Part shown: one piece after another, positions 17,205-26,896 of the stretch
Position numbering within the stretch: position 1 is the first letter of the stretch
Layout of the letters: each line of letters starts with the position of its first letter
Source of the DNA: VRUE01 sp963727465
GTDB lineage: Bacteria; Actinomycetota; Thermoleophilia; Solirubrobacterales; 70-9
Assembly: GCA_963727465.1 (NCBI GenBank)
Contig: CAVSGL010000018.1
Span: 79,573 to 143,572 of the forward strand
Direction: 5' to 3'
DNA: 64,000 nucleotides
The notes under the pieces: model-generated
What the model was told of the DNA's origin: nothing
Databases searched by the model: none
Seen by the model: the letters and a program-made list of their open reading frames with translations, nothing else
Made by a program: the position numbers and the translations under genes

Positions 17205-17215
17205 CCCCCTGAGTT

Positions 17216-17968
17216 CTATCGCCAGGTGACGATGCGACGCTCCGCGAGGGCGAGCAGGGCGAAGAGCGCCAGGGCGATCGCGATCAGCACGAAGGCCGCG
17301 GCGAACTCGCGCGCGGTCTCCAGCTGCCCGTTGTCGAGCAGGATCATGTGGCCGAGACCGGAGTCGGCGCCCGCCCACTCGCCGAACACGGCGCCGATCG
17401 GGGCGAACACCGCCGCGATGCGGGCGCCGCTGAACAGCGAGGGGAGGGCGGTGGGAGCTTCGACCCGCCACAGCAGCTGCCAGCGCGAGGCGTCGAGCGT
17501 GCGCATCATCTTGGCCGTCTCCGGATCGACGGAGCGCATGCCGTCCAGGGTCGCGACGGTGATCGGGAAGAAGCAGACCAGCGCCACGATCGCCAGCTTC
17601 GGGCCGATCCCGAAGCCGAGCCAGATGACGAGGATCGGCGCGAAGACCACGATCGGCACCGCCTGCGAGGCGATCAGCAGCGGGTAGAAGGCGTGGCGCA
17701 GCGTCGTCGAGAGGCGCAGCAGGGTGGCGAAGCAGACGCCGGCCACGAGCGCGATCAGAAAGCCGATCAGGACCTCGCGGATCGTCACCCAGGCGTTTTC
17801 GGCGATCAGGCCGCGGTTGTCCCAGAGGGCGGAGGCGATTTCGGCCGGCGAGGGGACGAGGAACGATTCGACCCCGAGCACGTCGGCGAGCAGCCCGGTC
17901 GAGGCGGCGACCTGCCACGCACCGATCAGCGTCGCCAGCGCCAGCATCGGCGGCGCCCAGCGCCTCAT
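17216..17968 (-). CDS. ABC transporter permease (SsuC/ThiX type)
   Basis: Inner-membrane permease with about six helices and the binding-protein-dependent transport signature near residues 145 to 180 (DPETAKMMRTLDASRWQLLW, RVEAPTALPSLFSGARIA). The preferred start is ATG 17968 (MRRWAPPMLALATLIGAW); a longer reading would run into the hairpin upstream and give an implausible N-terminus. It sits 11 bases before the receptor gene and downstream of the ATPase gene, forming one importer. Confidence 0.88.
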   Translation of the reverse strand: MRRWAPPMLALATLIGAWQVAASTGLLADVLGVESFLVPSPAEIASALWDNRGLIAENAWVTIREVLIGFLIALVAGVCFATLLRLSTTLRHAFYPLLIASQAVPIVVFAPILVIWLGFGIGPKLAIVALVCFFPITVATLDGMRSVDPETAKMMRTLDASRWQLLWRVEAPTALPSLFSGARIAAVFAPIGAVFGEWAGADSGLGHMILLDNGQLETAREFAAAFVLIAIALALFALLALAERRIVTWR

Positions 17969-17978
17969 CGATGCCCCT

Positions 17979-18019
17979 GTGGCGAGTTTCCCCCCGAAAA
18001 AGGGGGGGTAAGTCGCCAC
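17979..18019. repeat. Hairpin between ABC ATPase and permease genes
   Basis: GTGGCGAGTTTCCCCCC (17979..17995) pairs with GGGGGGTAAGTCGCCAC (18003..18019) with two mismatches around an A-rich loop. It may set the mRNA ratio of ATPase to permease. Confidence 0.65.
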
Positions 18020-18023
18020 ACGT

Positions 18024-18848
18024 TCACCGGGACCCCCGGTGCAGGGCGGCCATCGCCCGCTCGCGGGCGGCGACGAACTCCGGGGCGGTGACGGCGGCGT
18101 CGCGGTCGGGGGCGCGCGGGGCCGGGGTCTCGAGCTGCTCGACCACGCGCGCCGGCCGGGCCGAGAGCACGGCGACGCGGTCGGCCAGGTAGAGCGCCTC
18201 CTCGACGTCGTGGCTGACCAGCACGACCGTGCGCGGGTCGGCGCGCAGCGCCGCCGCCAGCCAGCCCTGCATCTCCGCCCGGGTGATCGCGTCGAGCGCG
18301 GCGAACGGCTCGTCCAGGGCCAGCACCGGCTTGCCGGCGACGAGCGTGCGCAGGAAGGCGACCCGCTGCCGCATCCCGCCCGAGAGCTCGGCGGGGCGCG
18401 TGCGCTCGAAGCCGGCGAGGCCGAAGCGCTCGAAGAGGCGGCCGGCCTCCGCCCGCGCCGCCCCCCGTCCCACGCCGCGGTTGCGCAGCGCCAGCGCCGC
18501 GTTGTCGATCGCGCTCAGCCAGGGGAGCAGCAGGTCGCGCTGGGGCATGAAGGCGCAGTGGGCCAGGCGCTCCGCCGCGTTGCCGCCGCCGGCGACCCCG
18601 ATCGCGCCGCCGCTCGGCTCCTGGAGGCCGGCGATCAGCTCGAGCAGGGTCGACTTGCCGCAGCCGGAGGGGCCGACCAGGCCGAGCACGCCCCCCGCCG
18701 GAACCTCCAGGTCGAGGCGCTCGATCGCGGCCAGCTCGCCGTAGCGGTGCGCCAGTCCGCGCACGGCGACGGCGGCCCCGGCGGCAGGCGATGCGGCCTC
18801 GGCGGCGAATTGCCCAAATTCGGCAGACACGCTGCTATCCTGGCGCAC
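18024..18848 (-). CDS. ABC transporter ATP-binding protein (SsuB/TauB/ThiZ type)
   Basis: Cytoplasmic ATPase of the importer, 274 residues. Walker A GPSGCGKST, Q-loop FMPQRDLLLPWLSAIDN, signature LSGGMRQRVAFLRTL, Walker B VLALDEPFAALDAITR and switch VLVSHDVEEALYLADRV are all intact; the pattern is that of SsuB/TauB ATPases. It is the first gene of the minus-strand operon and diverges from the TauE-like permease 60 bases away, so the two may share a control region. Confidence 0.9.
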   Translation of the reverse strand: MRQDSSVSAEFGQFAAEAASPAAGAAVAVRGLAHRYGELAAIERLDLEVPAGGVLGLVGPSGCGKSTLLELIAGLQEPSGGAIGVAGGGNAAERLAHCAFMPQRDLLLPWLSAIDNAALALRNRGVGRGAARAEAGRLFERFGLAGFERTRPAELSGGMRQRVAFLRTLVAGKPVLALDEPFAALDAITRAEMQGWLAAALRADPRTVVLVSHDVEEALYLADRVAVLSARPARVVEQLETPAPRAPDRDAAVTAPEFVAARERAMAALHRGSR

Positions 18849-18907
18849 TCCGCGCTTTTGACTTAGAAGGTCAAGAAAGTCGATAACCAGTTGGCGCGGC
18901 CGAGATC

Positions 18908-19840
18908 ATGGACCCAGCGATCATCCTTTTCGGACTCGGAATCGGCATCCTCGTCGGGATGACCGGGATGGGCGGCGGCTCGCTGATGACGCCGCTGCTG
19001 ATCCTGATCTTCGGCATCCAGCCGACGACGGCGATCGGCACCGACATCTTCTACTCGGCGGTGACCAAGACGGTGGGCGGCTGGCGCCACCTGCGGATGA
19101 AGACCGTGAACATGGAGCTGGTCAAGTGGCTGGCGCTGGGCAGCGTGCCCGCCGCGGTGGGCGGGGTCGCGCTCGTCTCCGTGATCAAGGACCACATCGG
19201 CGAAGCGCGCCTCGACTCGCTCGTCTACGCCGTCCTCGGCGGCACCCTGTTGATGGTCGGCATCGTGACCCTGACGCGGGCGCTGATCCTGCGCAACCTG
19301 GTCGACGAGCGCGACCGCTTCGAGGTCGAGCGGCGGCACAAGGTCGCCGCGGTCGCGATCGGCGCCACCACCGGCTTCGTCATCGGCATCACCTCTGCCG
19401 GCTCGGGCACGGTGATCGCGATCCTGCTGATCGCGGTCTACCGCCTGGCGCCGAAAAAGGTCGTCGGCACCGACGTCTTCCACGCCGCGGTGCTGCTCTG
19501 GGCGGCCGGGATCGCCCACTGGGTCGGCGGCAACGTCGACTTCGCCCTCGCCGGCGAAATCCTGATCGGCTCGATCCCGGGCGTGGTGATCGGCGCGTCG
19601 CTGTCGAGCAAGGCGCCGCAGGGCTTCATCCGCACCGCGCTCGGCGTCGTCCTGGTCGGCTCGGGGATCGTCACGATCCAGAAGGGCGACCCGAACGTCT
19701 GGCCGATCGCCGCCCTCGTCGCGGCGATCGGGATGGGCGCGATCCTCGCGGCGCCGCGCATCCTGCACCGCCGCCGCCAGCGCGAAGAGCGGCAGCGGCT
19801 GGAGCGCGGCGGGCGGGTCGCGCCGGAGTACAGCGGGTAG
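18908..19840 (+). CDS. TauE/SafE family permease
   Basis: Membrane permease of the TauE/SafE family (310 residues), associated with export or import of sulfite, sulfoacetate and related anions. The two half-repeats are visible: IGILVGMTGMGGGSLMTPLL with TTAIGTDIFYSAVTKTVGGW near the N-terminus, and TTGFVIGITSAGSGTVIAIL with KVVGTDVFHAAVLLWAAGIA in the second half. The C-terminus is basic and probably cytoplasmic. An Rrf2 regulator gene starts ten bases downstream and a sulfonate-type ABC operon lies on the other side, which together hint at a sulfur-source cluster. Confidence 0.85.
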   Translation: MDPAIILFGLGIGILVGMTGMGGGSLMTPLLILIFGIQPTTAIGTDIFYSAVTKTVGGWRHLRMKTVNMELVKWLALGSVPAAVGGVALVSVIKDHIGEARLDSLVYAVLGGTLLMVGIVTLTRALILRNLVDERDRFEVERRHKVAAVAIGATTGFVIGITSAGSGTVIAILLIAVYRLAPKKVVGTDVFHAAVLLWAAGIAHWVGGNVDFALAGEILIGSIPGVVIGASLSSKAPQGFIRTALGVVLVGSGIVTIQKGDPNVWPIAALVAAIGMGAILAAPRILHRRRQREERQRLERGGRVAPEYSG

Positions 19841-19850
19841 GTTTCCGGGC

Positions 19851-20306
19851 GTGCGCGTCTCCGCCAAGGCCGATTACGCAGTCCGCGCCGCCGCCGAGCT
19901 GGCCGCGGCGAAGGACGGGCCGATCAAGGGCGAGCAGCTGGCCGAGGCGCAGGACATCCCGCTTCAGTTCCTCGAGCACATCCTGCTCGAGCTCAAGCAC
20001 CACGGGATCGTCCGCGCCCGGCGCGGCGCCAAGGGCGGCTACTGGCTGGCCAAGCCGGCCGACACGGTGACGATCGCCGACGTCGTGCGCGCGGTCGAGG
20101 GCCCGATCGCCCACGTCCAGTCGGCGCCACCGGAGTCGATCGAGTACCGCGGCAACGCCGAGCACCTACAGGAGGTCTGGATCGCCGTCCGCGCCAACCT
20201 GCGGGCGGTGCTGGAGCACGTCACTCTCGCCGACCTCGTCAGCGGCGACCTCCCCACCACCGTCCGCGGCCTCGCCGCCCAGCCCGACGCCTGGGCCCCC
20301 CGCTAA
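19851..20306 (+). CDS. Rrf2 family transcriptional regulator without Fe-S cysteines
   Basis: Winged-helix regulator, 151 residues, GTG start. N-terminal RVSAKADYAVRAAAELAAAK, the recognition region LAEAQDIPLQFLEHILLELK and wing GIVRARRGAKGGYWLAKPAD are canonical for Rrf2. There are no cysteines, so it cannot bind an iron-sulfur cluster as IscR or NsrR do; CymR-like control of sulfur metabolism by protein partner is one option. It is downstream of the TauE-like permease and probably co-transcribed. The PE-2 hairpin follows 10 bases after the stop. Confidence 0.88.
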   Translation: MRVSAKADYAVRAAAELAAAKDGPIKGEQLAEAQDIPLQFLEHILLELKHHGIVRARRGAKGGYWLAKPADTVTIADVVRAVEGPIAHVQSAPPESIEYRGNAEHLQEVWIAVRANLRAVLEHVTLADLVSGDLPTTVRGLAAQPDAWAPR

Positions 20307-20315
20307 ATGCCCAGA

Positions 20316-20353
20316 TGAAGGGTTGTGGCCCCTGGAGGGGCCACAACCCTTCA
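20316..20353. repeat. PE-2 palindrome, copy 1
   Basis: Perfect 17-bp arms: TGAAGGGTTGTGGCCCC (20316..20332) and GGGGCCACAACCCTTCA (20337..20353). A close relative lies at 30798..30835. Located after an Rrf2 gene and before another plus-strand gene; no T-run. Confidence 0.85.
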
Positions 20354-20386
20354 ATCGCGGGCCGGTACGGGCTAATCTGGGCGTAG

Positions 20387-21262
20387 GTGAGATCTCGTCC
20401 GATCCTCGCGGTTGCGTTGCTGGCGTTGCTGTTGACGGCGGCGCCCGCCGGCGCTGCGTCGCTCACCCCCGGATCCGACGACGACGCCGTCGTCGTGATC
20501 AACGGCGACGTGCAGGTCGGCCCCGGAGAGGTCGTGGAGGGCGTCTTCATCGCCGCCGGCGACGCCGATGTCCGCGGGCGGGTCGACGGCGACATCGTCC
20601 TCGCCTCCGGCGACGTGACGATCCGCGGCCGCGTCGACGGCGACGTGGTGACGTTCGGCGGCCGTGCCCGGCTGCTGCCCGGCGCCCGGGTTGACGGCAA
20701 GCTGCTCTACGGCGGCGAGCGGCCGCTGGTGGCGCCGCGGGCGATCGTCACCGGCGAGACCGAAAAGGTCGGCTGGGACGGGATCGACGCGCTGCCCTTC
20801 GTCGCCGCGTTCGTCTTCTGGCTGGCGGTCACGCTCTCGGTCGCGATCCTCGGCGTCCTGCTGCTCCTGCTCGCCCCGCGTGCCGCCGAGGCGACGGTCG
20901 CGCAGGCCCACTCGCGCTTCTGGACCGCGACCGCGATCGGCGCCGGGGTCTTCGTCGCCCTGCCGCTGCTCGCCTTCGTCGCCGCGATCACCCTGATCGG
21001 ACTGCCGCTCGCGATCGGCGTCGCCCTGGCATTGCTGCCGCTCGCTGCGGTCGCCTATGCGACGAGCGCGTGGACGCTGGGGCGCGTCCTGGTCAAGCCG
21101 CCGGCCAACCGCTTCCTCGCCTTCCTCGCCGGCCTCGCGATCCTCCGCGTCGTCGCCCTGATCCCCTTCCTCGGCCTGCTCGTCTGGCTCGCCGCCGTGG
21201 TCGTCGGCCTCGGCCTGCTCGGCGCCGCGATCGTCGCCGCCCGCGCCGAGCCGGCCCGTTAG
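20387..21262 (+). CDS. Exported bactofilin-like repeat protein with membrane domain
   Basis: A 291-residue envelope protein. Signal peptide (ILAVALLALLLTAAPAGAAS), then a short right-handed beta-helix-like region built of repeated steps, GDVQVGPGEVVEGVFIAAGD, ADVRGRVDGDIVLASGDV, TIRGRVDGDVVTFGGRA, as in bactofilin/polymer-forming proteins. The second half has four or five hydrophobic helices (FVFWLAVTLSVAILGVLLLL; IGLPLAIGVALALLPLAAVA). Such fusions are common in actinobacteria, with unknown role. The GTG start at 20387 was chosen because it gives a proper signal peptide. Confidence 0.72.
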   Translation: MRSRPILAVALLALLLTAAPAGAASLTPGSDDDAVVVINGDVQVGPGEVVEGVFIAAGDADVRGRVDGDIVLASGDVTIRGRVDGDVVTFGGRARLLPGARVDGKLLYGGERPLVAPRAIVTGETEKVGWDGIDALPFVAAFVFWLAVTLSVAILGVLLLLLAPRAAEATVAQAHSRFWTATAIGAGVFVALPLLAFVAAITLIGLPLAIGVALALLPLAAVAYATSAWTLGRVLVKPPANRFLAFLAGLAILRVVALIPFLGLLVWLAAVVVGLGLLGAAIVAARAEPAR

Positions 21263-21393
21263 TCGCGGCGACGGGTTCCGCGAAACCGGCTTGGCGTGAC
21301 GGTTTCGGCACGAATTCGCCGCTGAATTCTTTGTTTGTGCGCGCCACGCGTGCGCCTGCGCGCACGTAGCGTGAGCATCAAACCTAGGAGCGT

Positions 21394-21666
21394 ATGATGC
21401 TGCTTATGAAAGAACGAGTCACGATCTCGGTCGCGCCGGAGGCGCTTGAAGAGGCGCGTGCGGACGTCGCTGCGGGAAGGTCGCCGAACCTTTCGGCGGC
21501 AGTGGAAAAGCGGCTCACGAAGGAGAAAAAGCGACAGGCGCTGCGGGAAGCGATCGCACTCTGGGAAGACGAGTTCGGTCCGATCCCCAAGGAGGCAAGA
21601 GAATGGGCACGCAGGGAAATGAGCAGGGTTCGGAGTCGCGGTTCGTCCTCGACGCCGGAGCGTTGA
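21394..21666 (+). CDS. Antitoxin of a VapBC-like module
   Basis: A 90-residue antitoxin-type protein with N-terminal ribbon-helix-helix pattern (ERVTISVAPEALEEARADVA, then GRSPNLSAAVEKRL) and a charged C-terminal half that would wrap the toxin. AGGAG at 21386..21390 precedes ATG codons at 21394, 21397 and 21406; the first is used here. Its last 64 bases overlap the PIN toxin gene, a common arrangement. A 130-base, slightly AT-richer gap upstream would hold an autoregulated promoter. Confidence 0.78.
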   Translation: MMLLMKERVTISVAPEALEEARADVAAGRSPNLSAAVEKRLTKEKKRQALREAIALWEDEFGPIPKEAREWARREMSRVRSRGSSSTPER

Positions 21667-22013
21667 TCGGCTTCGAGCGAGGCAGCGGAATGGTCTCCGC
21701 GTTGCTGGAGGACGCGGAGGAATGGGGCGACGAGGTCGTGATTCCCGCAAGCGTGCTCGCGCAGGCATGGCGCGGCGGTCCGACGGTCGCCCGCTTGGCG
21801 AAGCTCGTCAATGCGTCTGAGGTCGACGCTCTGAGCGAGAGCCGCGCGAAGGAGGTTGGCCGGCGCCTCGGCGCTCGCGGGGGACGAGACGTCGTTGACG
21901 CCCACGTCGTCTGCTGCGCCGCCGAGCGCGAAGCCGCGATCCTCACCTCGGATCCCGACGACACAGAAGCCCTGGTCGAACCAGGCGAGGATCTCGGGCT
22001 GATCCGTGTCTGA
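21603..22013 (+). CDS. PIN-domain ribonuclease toxin (VapC-like)
   Basis: A 136-residue PIN nuclease that would cleave RNA when free of its antitoxin. Acidic residues are in place: FVLDAGALIGFERG (first Asp and Glu), GRDVVDAHVVCCAAE (third acidic site) and AILTSDPDDTEAL (fourth). The ATG at 21603 sits inside the antitoxin gene, in another frame, so the two are translationally linked. It ends ten bases before the convergent VWA gene. Confidence 0.82.
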   Translation: MGTQGNEQGSESRFVLDAGALIGFERGSGMVSALLEDAEEWGDEVVIPASVLAQAWRGGPTVARLAKLVNASEVDALSESRAKEVGRRLGARGGRDVVDAHVVCCAAEREAAILTSDPDDTEALVEPGEDLGLIRV

Positions 22014-22022
22014 GCGTGCGCG

Positions 22023-23437
22023 TCACTCCGCCGCCGGCACGCCGCCGGCGACGACGTTGACGAAGTTCTCGAGGTGGCGGGTGGTCCAGCACTCGAAGGC
22101 GCCGTCGCAGTAGCGCTCGTAGGCGGCCATCACCGAGTCGCCGTAGTTCCAGTAGAGCTTCGGCTCGGGGTTGAGCCAGAAGAGCCGGCCGGCGCGTTCG
22201 GCGACCTGGGCGAAGACCTCGGCGTGGGGCTCGCGGCCGTTGGTGCGGGCGTCGCCGAGCACGATCACGGTCGAGCGCGGGTCGAGGTCCTCGGAGATCT
22301 CGGCGAGGAACTCGAGCCAGACGCGGCCGTAGTCGGTGTAGCCGGAGACGTCGGCGACGCCGCCCTCGCTGGAGACGCGCTTGGCGATCGCCGTGAAGTC
22401 GCGCTCGTGCTCGAAGATCTCGGTCACCTCGGAGATCCGCTCGATGAAGACGAAGCTGCGCAGCTTGCGGAACGAGTCGTGCAGGGCGTGCAGGACCGAG
22501 AGGAAGAAGACGCTGGCCGAGGTGACGCTGGTCGAGACGTCGCAGAGCACGTAGATCTCCGGCCGGCGCGGGCGTTTCGGCCGGTAGCGCAGGTGCATCG
22601 GCACGCCGCCGGTCTCGAGCGAGGCGCGCATCGTGCGCCGCACGTCGACCGTCTGCGCCCGCTTGCGGCCGCGCTGCTCGTGGCCGAGCGTCGCCAGCCG
22701 GCGCTTCATCTGCGAGACCGCGCGGTGCACCGCCGCCAGGTCCTGGGTCGGGCTGGTCGGCAGCGCCCGGTCGAGCTCGGCCAGCGGCCGCGAGGGGGGA
22801 AGGGTCTCGGTGCGCTCGATCAGGTCGCGTTCGAGCTCGCGCCGCAGGTGGCGCTCGAAGCGGTTGAGCTGGTCGCGGTCGATCGGCGGCCGCTCGGCGG
22901 CGCCGTCGGTGCCCTCGACCTGCGGCTGCGGCCCCGCCGTCAGCTCGAGCGTGCGGCGGATCCGCTGCACGTCGACGCCGACCACGCCCGAGCCCTCGCC
23001 CTCGCGGCCGAAGGCGGCGATCGCCAGCCGCGCCAGGTCGCGCATCTCGCCGTCGTTGCCCTCGACGATCGCCTGGCGGATCTGCTCGCGCAGCTCGTCG
23101 ATGTCGAGCCGCTCGGCGCCCTCGTGGCGCTCGCCCCCCTCGGCGACCTCGCGCTCGATCGCCTCGGCCTCGGCGGCGCGGAAGAACCAGCGCTCGAACA
23201 GCAGCTCGAACAGGCGCCGGTCCTCCTGCGACTTGGCGATCGTCGCCGCCAGCGCCTCGCGGAAGTCGTCCTGCGATTCCCACGGCACCTGCTCGAGCGC
23301 GGCGAAGGCGTCGAGGATCTCCGAGGTGCCCACCGCCACCCCCTCGCTGCGCAGCTCCTCGCAGAAGCCGAGCAGCTTCGGCGCCAGCCCGGGCGGGCCG
23401 GCGTCGGCGCGCTGCCCGTAGGGCGAGGCCGTCGGGC

Positions 23438-23441
<4 letters not shown>
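22023..23441 (-). CDS. VWA-domain protein, CoxE-like, MoxR partner
   Basis: A 472-residue cytoplasmic protein with a C-terminal von Willebrand A domain of the CoxE type. The metal-ion site is intact (YVLCDVSTSVTSASVFFLSV, then GYTDYGRVWLEFL and TVIVLGDARTNGREPHAE). The N-terminal half is helical (LGFCEELRSEGVAVGTSEIL; SQEDRRLFELLFERWFFRA). MoxR ATPase/VWA pairs act as chaperones that load metal or activate target enzymes. The GTG start at 23441 overlaps the MoxR stop (GTGA). No obvious client enzyme is adjacent. Confidence 0.85.
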
Positions 23442-24328
<887 letters not shown>

Positions 24329-24350
24329 GCGGCGATGATAATCCGCGCCC

Positions 24351-24572
24351 GTGCCCGACCTCGCCCTGTCCCTCGCGACGCTGCTCCCGCACAGCGCCGG
24401 CCCCTACATCGCCCTCGTCCTGATCGGCTTCGGCGTCGGCATCCTCGGCCACCTGAGCAGCTCGCGCTGGCTGGTCGTCGTCGGCGTCGTCCTGATCTTC
24501 CTCGGCGCCTTCCTCTTCCCGCTGGCGCTCAACCTGACCGAGTCGACGCCACCGCAGCTTAAGAATCGCTGA
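24351..24572 (+). CDS. Small two-helix membrane protein
   Basis: Unrecognised 73-residue protein. Two hydrophobic segments (GPYIALVLIGFGVGILGHL and RWLVVVGVVLIFLGAFLFPL) are joined by a short SSS turn; the C-terminus is polar (LTESTPPQLKNR). The GTG at 24351 is 22 bases from the divergent MoxR start. Length, codon use and clean helices support a real gene, but no function is suggested. Confidence 0.55.
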   Translation: MPDLALSLATLLPHSAGPYIALVLIGFGVGILGHLSSSRWLVVVGVVLIFLGAFLFPLALNLTESTPPQLKNR

Positions 24573-24603
24573 GGCCGCATCGTCTAGCCTTACGGCCCCC
24601 GCA

Positions 24604-25627
24604 ATGAGCCGACCTCGCATCGCCCTCGCTCTGCTCGCCGCGCTCGCGCTCGGCGTCGCCCTCACCGCCTGCGGCGGCGGTGGCGGCTCGAACGACAAGA
24701 GCGCCCAGGAAGTGCTCGAGGGGGCGACCCTCCAGGGGGTCGAAAGCGGGGTCATCGACCTCTCGCTCGACCTCAACGCCGCCGGCTCCGAAGGCGGCAA
24801 GCTGAACGTCGAGCCTGTCCGGGCCGTTCCAGGGCGAAGGCGCCGGCAGCCTGCCGCAGCTCGACATGACCGCCAGGGCGAAGGGCAACTACAACGGCGG
24901 GAAGGTGGACTTCGAAGGCGGCCTCGTGCTGCTGCCCAACACCGCCTTCGTCAACTACGAAGGGACCGAGTACGAAGTCGACCCGACCACGTTCAGCTTC
25001 GTCGAACAGACGCTGAAGCAGGCGCAGCGCGAAGCGGGCGCCGAAACCGGCGCCGAAGGTGCGGCCGCCTGCCAGGAAGAATTCGGCAAGCTCAAGGTCG
25101 CCGACTTCCTCGAAGGGGGCACGAACGAAGGCAGCGCCGACGTCGACGGTACGAGCACGACCAAGGTCAGCGGCGAACTGGACGTCGGGGGCGCGATCGA
25201 CGCGGTGCTGGAAGTGGTCGAAAGCGGCGCCTGCCGCGCTCAGCTCGCCGCCGCCGGCCCGCTGCCCTCGGAAGAGGAAATCGAAAGCGCGAAGGACGAA
25301 ATCGCCAATTCGGTCCAGAACCCCCAGGTCTCCGTCTACGTCGGCGAAGACGGCATCGTGCGCCGCATCTCGGCCGAGCTGAAGATCGAGCCGCAGCGCG
25401 GCGGCAGGGGCCCGAAGAGCATCGAAATGAAGCTCGACCTGAAGCTCACCGGCGTCAACGAAGAACAGACGATCTCCGCCCCCGGCAAGGCGCAGCCGCT
25501 GAGCAAGCTGTTCGTCAAGCTGGGGGTCAACCCGATCGAACTGCTGGGACTGTTGCAGGGCGAAGAAAGCGGCGAAAGCCTCGGCGAACTGCTCGAAGGG
25601 CTGGGCGAAAAAGCAGCGGGACAGTAA
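24604..25627 (+). CDS. LppX/LprG-like lipoprotein, one frame break
   Basis: Exported lipoprotein. MSRPRIALALLAALALGVAL with lipobox LTACG begins at ATG 24604 and runs to GGKLNVE. Near 24812 the reading must change frame and continues SLSGPFQGEGAGSLPQLDMT, then ARAKGNYNGGKVDFEGGLVL, as one unbroken domain to the stop at 25627. The layout resembles LppX/LprG-like lipid-binding lipoproteins (GATLQGVESGVIDLSLDLNA opening strands), but I see no specific signature. The break is probably an indel, since downstream codon use is excellent. Glutamate is almost always GAA, unlike neighbouring cytosolic genes. Confidence 0.65.
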
Positions 25628-25634
25628 TCGCCCC

Positions 25635-26636
25635 TTGAGCTTTCTGCTGCTCGCAGTCAGCTTCGCCGTCATCCTCGCCGGCGCGCTGCTGTTCACCAAC
25701 GCGGTCGAGTGGATGGGGCACCGGCTCTCGCTCGGCGAAGGCGCGGTCGGCAGCGTCCTCGCCGCGGTCGGCACGGCGATGCCGGAGACGCTGATCGCGA
25801 TCGTCGCCCTGATCGGCGCCAAGGAAGGGGCCGACCAGGTCGCGATCGGGGCGATCGTCGGCGCGCCCTTCCTGCTCGGCACGCTGGCGATGGGCCTGGT
25901 CGGTCTCTTCGCCTATCTCTACCGCGACCGGCGCAGACAGGGGCTGGAGCTGAACGCCCACGGCGAGACGCTGGAGCGCGACCTGATCTTCTTCCTCGGC
26001 TTCTTCGCCCTCTCGCTGGCGCTTGCCTGGGGGGCGCCGGCGGCGCTGCGCATCCCGGTCGGCATCCTGGCGCTGCTGGCCTACCCGCTCTACATCCGCC
26101 GCACGCTGCGGCGCGGCGGCGACGTGCAGGACCACGAGACGCTCGACCCGCTCGTCTTCGAGCGCCGGCCCGAGCGCCGCATGAACCCGAGTCTGCTGCT
26201 CTCGGCGATCCAGCTCCTGGTCGGCCTCGGGGCGATGGTCGGCGGCGCCCACCTCTTCGTCGAGGAGCTGCTCAACATCGCCGGCGACCTCGGGGTCGAG
26301 GCCGTCGTGCTCGCGCTGATCCTCGCGCCGCTGGCGACCGAGCTGCCGGAGAAGGTCAACAGTTTCTTCTGGGTGCGCGAGGGCAAGGACTCGCTCGCGC
26401 TCGGCAACATCACCGGGGCGATGGTCTTCCAGTCGACGATCCCCTTCGGCATCGGCCTGCTCTTCACCGACTGGGCGCTGAGCCTCAACGCGGCGCTCTC
26501 GGTCGTGCTCGGCCTCGCCGGCGGCTTCCTCGCTTACGAGGCGCTGCACCGCCGCGGCCGCTTCGAGCTGCCCGCCGTGCTCGGCTGGTTCGGCCTCTAC
26601 GTCGCCTTCATCGTCGTCGTCGCGATCCGTGGCTGA
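25635..26636 (+). CDS. CaCA family sodium/calcium exchanger-like permease
   Basis: A 333-residue membrane antiporter of the cation/Ca2+ exchanger superfamily. Two alpha-repeats are visible: GAVGSVLAAVGTAMPETLIA near residue 38 and AVVLALILAPLATELPEKVN near residue 230, each with the acidic residue of the ion site. About ten hydrophobic helices alternate with a charged central loop (YRDRRRQGLELNAHGETLER). The TTG start lies seven bases after the lipoprotein stop. The stop overlaps the next small gene by eight bases. Confidence 0.82.
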   Translation: MSFLLLAVSFAVILAGALLFTNAVEWMGHRLSLGEGAVGSVLAAVGTAMPETLIAIVALIGAKEGADQVAIGAIVGAPFLLGTLAMGLVGLFAYLYRDRRRQGLELNAHGETLERDLIFFLGFFALSLALAWGAPAALRIPVGILALLAYPLYIRRTLRRGGDVQDHETLDPLVFERRPERRMNPSLLLSAIQLLVGLGAMVGGAHLFVEELLNIAGDLGVEAVVLALILAPLATELPEKVNSFFWVREGKDSLALGNITGAMVFQSTIPFGIGLLFTDWALSLNAALSVVLGLAGGFLAYEALHRRGRFELPAVLGWFGLYVAFIVVVAIRG

Positions 26637-26832
26637 GCGCGGCCTCTGCGACGGCTGCGCCCACCAGCAGCTCGTCCCCAACACGCGCGGCTCGGTCTTC
26701 AGCCTCTGCCACCGCTCGCGCAGCGACCCGGCCTTCCCGCGCTATCCCCGCCTGCCGGTGCGCGAGTGCGCCGGCTACGAGCCGCGGACGTCGCCATCGG
26801 ACCCCGCCGCCCCAAACCCCCGAGCGCGGTAG
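26629..26832 (+). CDS. Small Cys-rich protein, stop codon supplied by PE-1
   Basis: A 67-residue protein with GLCDGCAHQQLVPNTRGSVF, SLCHRSRSDPAFPRYPRLPV and RECAGYEPR: four to five cysteines spaced as in a small zinc ribbon. Similar short Cys proteins occur in actinobacteria without known function. The GTG start overlaps the exchanger gene by eight bases. The last residues (PNPRAR) and the TAG stop are read from the left arm of a PE-1 palindrome, so the repeat has redefined the C-terminus. Confidence 0.65.
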   Translation: MAERGLCDGCAHQQLVPNTRGSVFSLCHRSRSDPAFPRYPRLPVRECAGYEPRTSPSDPAAPNPRAR

Positions 26833-26874
26833 AGCTTTTCCCCGCTATCCGATCAAAACCTCGACCGCGCTCGG
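26821..26874. repeat. PE-1 palindromic repeat, copy 4
   Basis: CGAGCGCGGTAGAGCTTTTC, core CGCTATCCG, then AAAACCTCGACCGCGCTCGG. It contains the stop codon of the Cys-rich gene and is the first of three copies before the AbiEi/DUF559 gene. Confidence 0.9.
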
Positions 26875-26896
26875 AGGGCCGGCGCTGCCCCGACGA

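Noticed and set aside
16203..17918. Longer minus-strand reading of the ThiY-like receptor gene extending into the permease gene
   Set aside because: The extra N-terminal part is Arg/Ala-rich out-of-frame translation of the permease; the ATG at 17204 gives a proper lipoprotein signal.
18849..18907. Thiamine riboswitch before the ThiY-like operon
   Set aside because: The gap is only about 59 bases and shows none of the conserved TPP aptamer segments.
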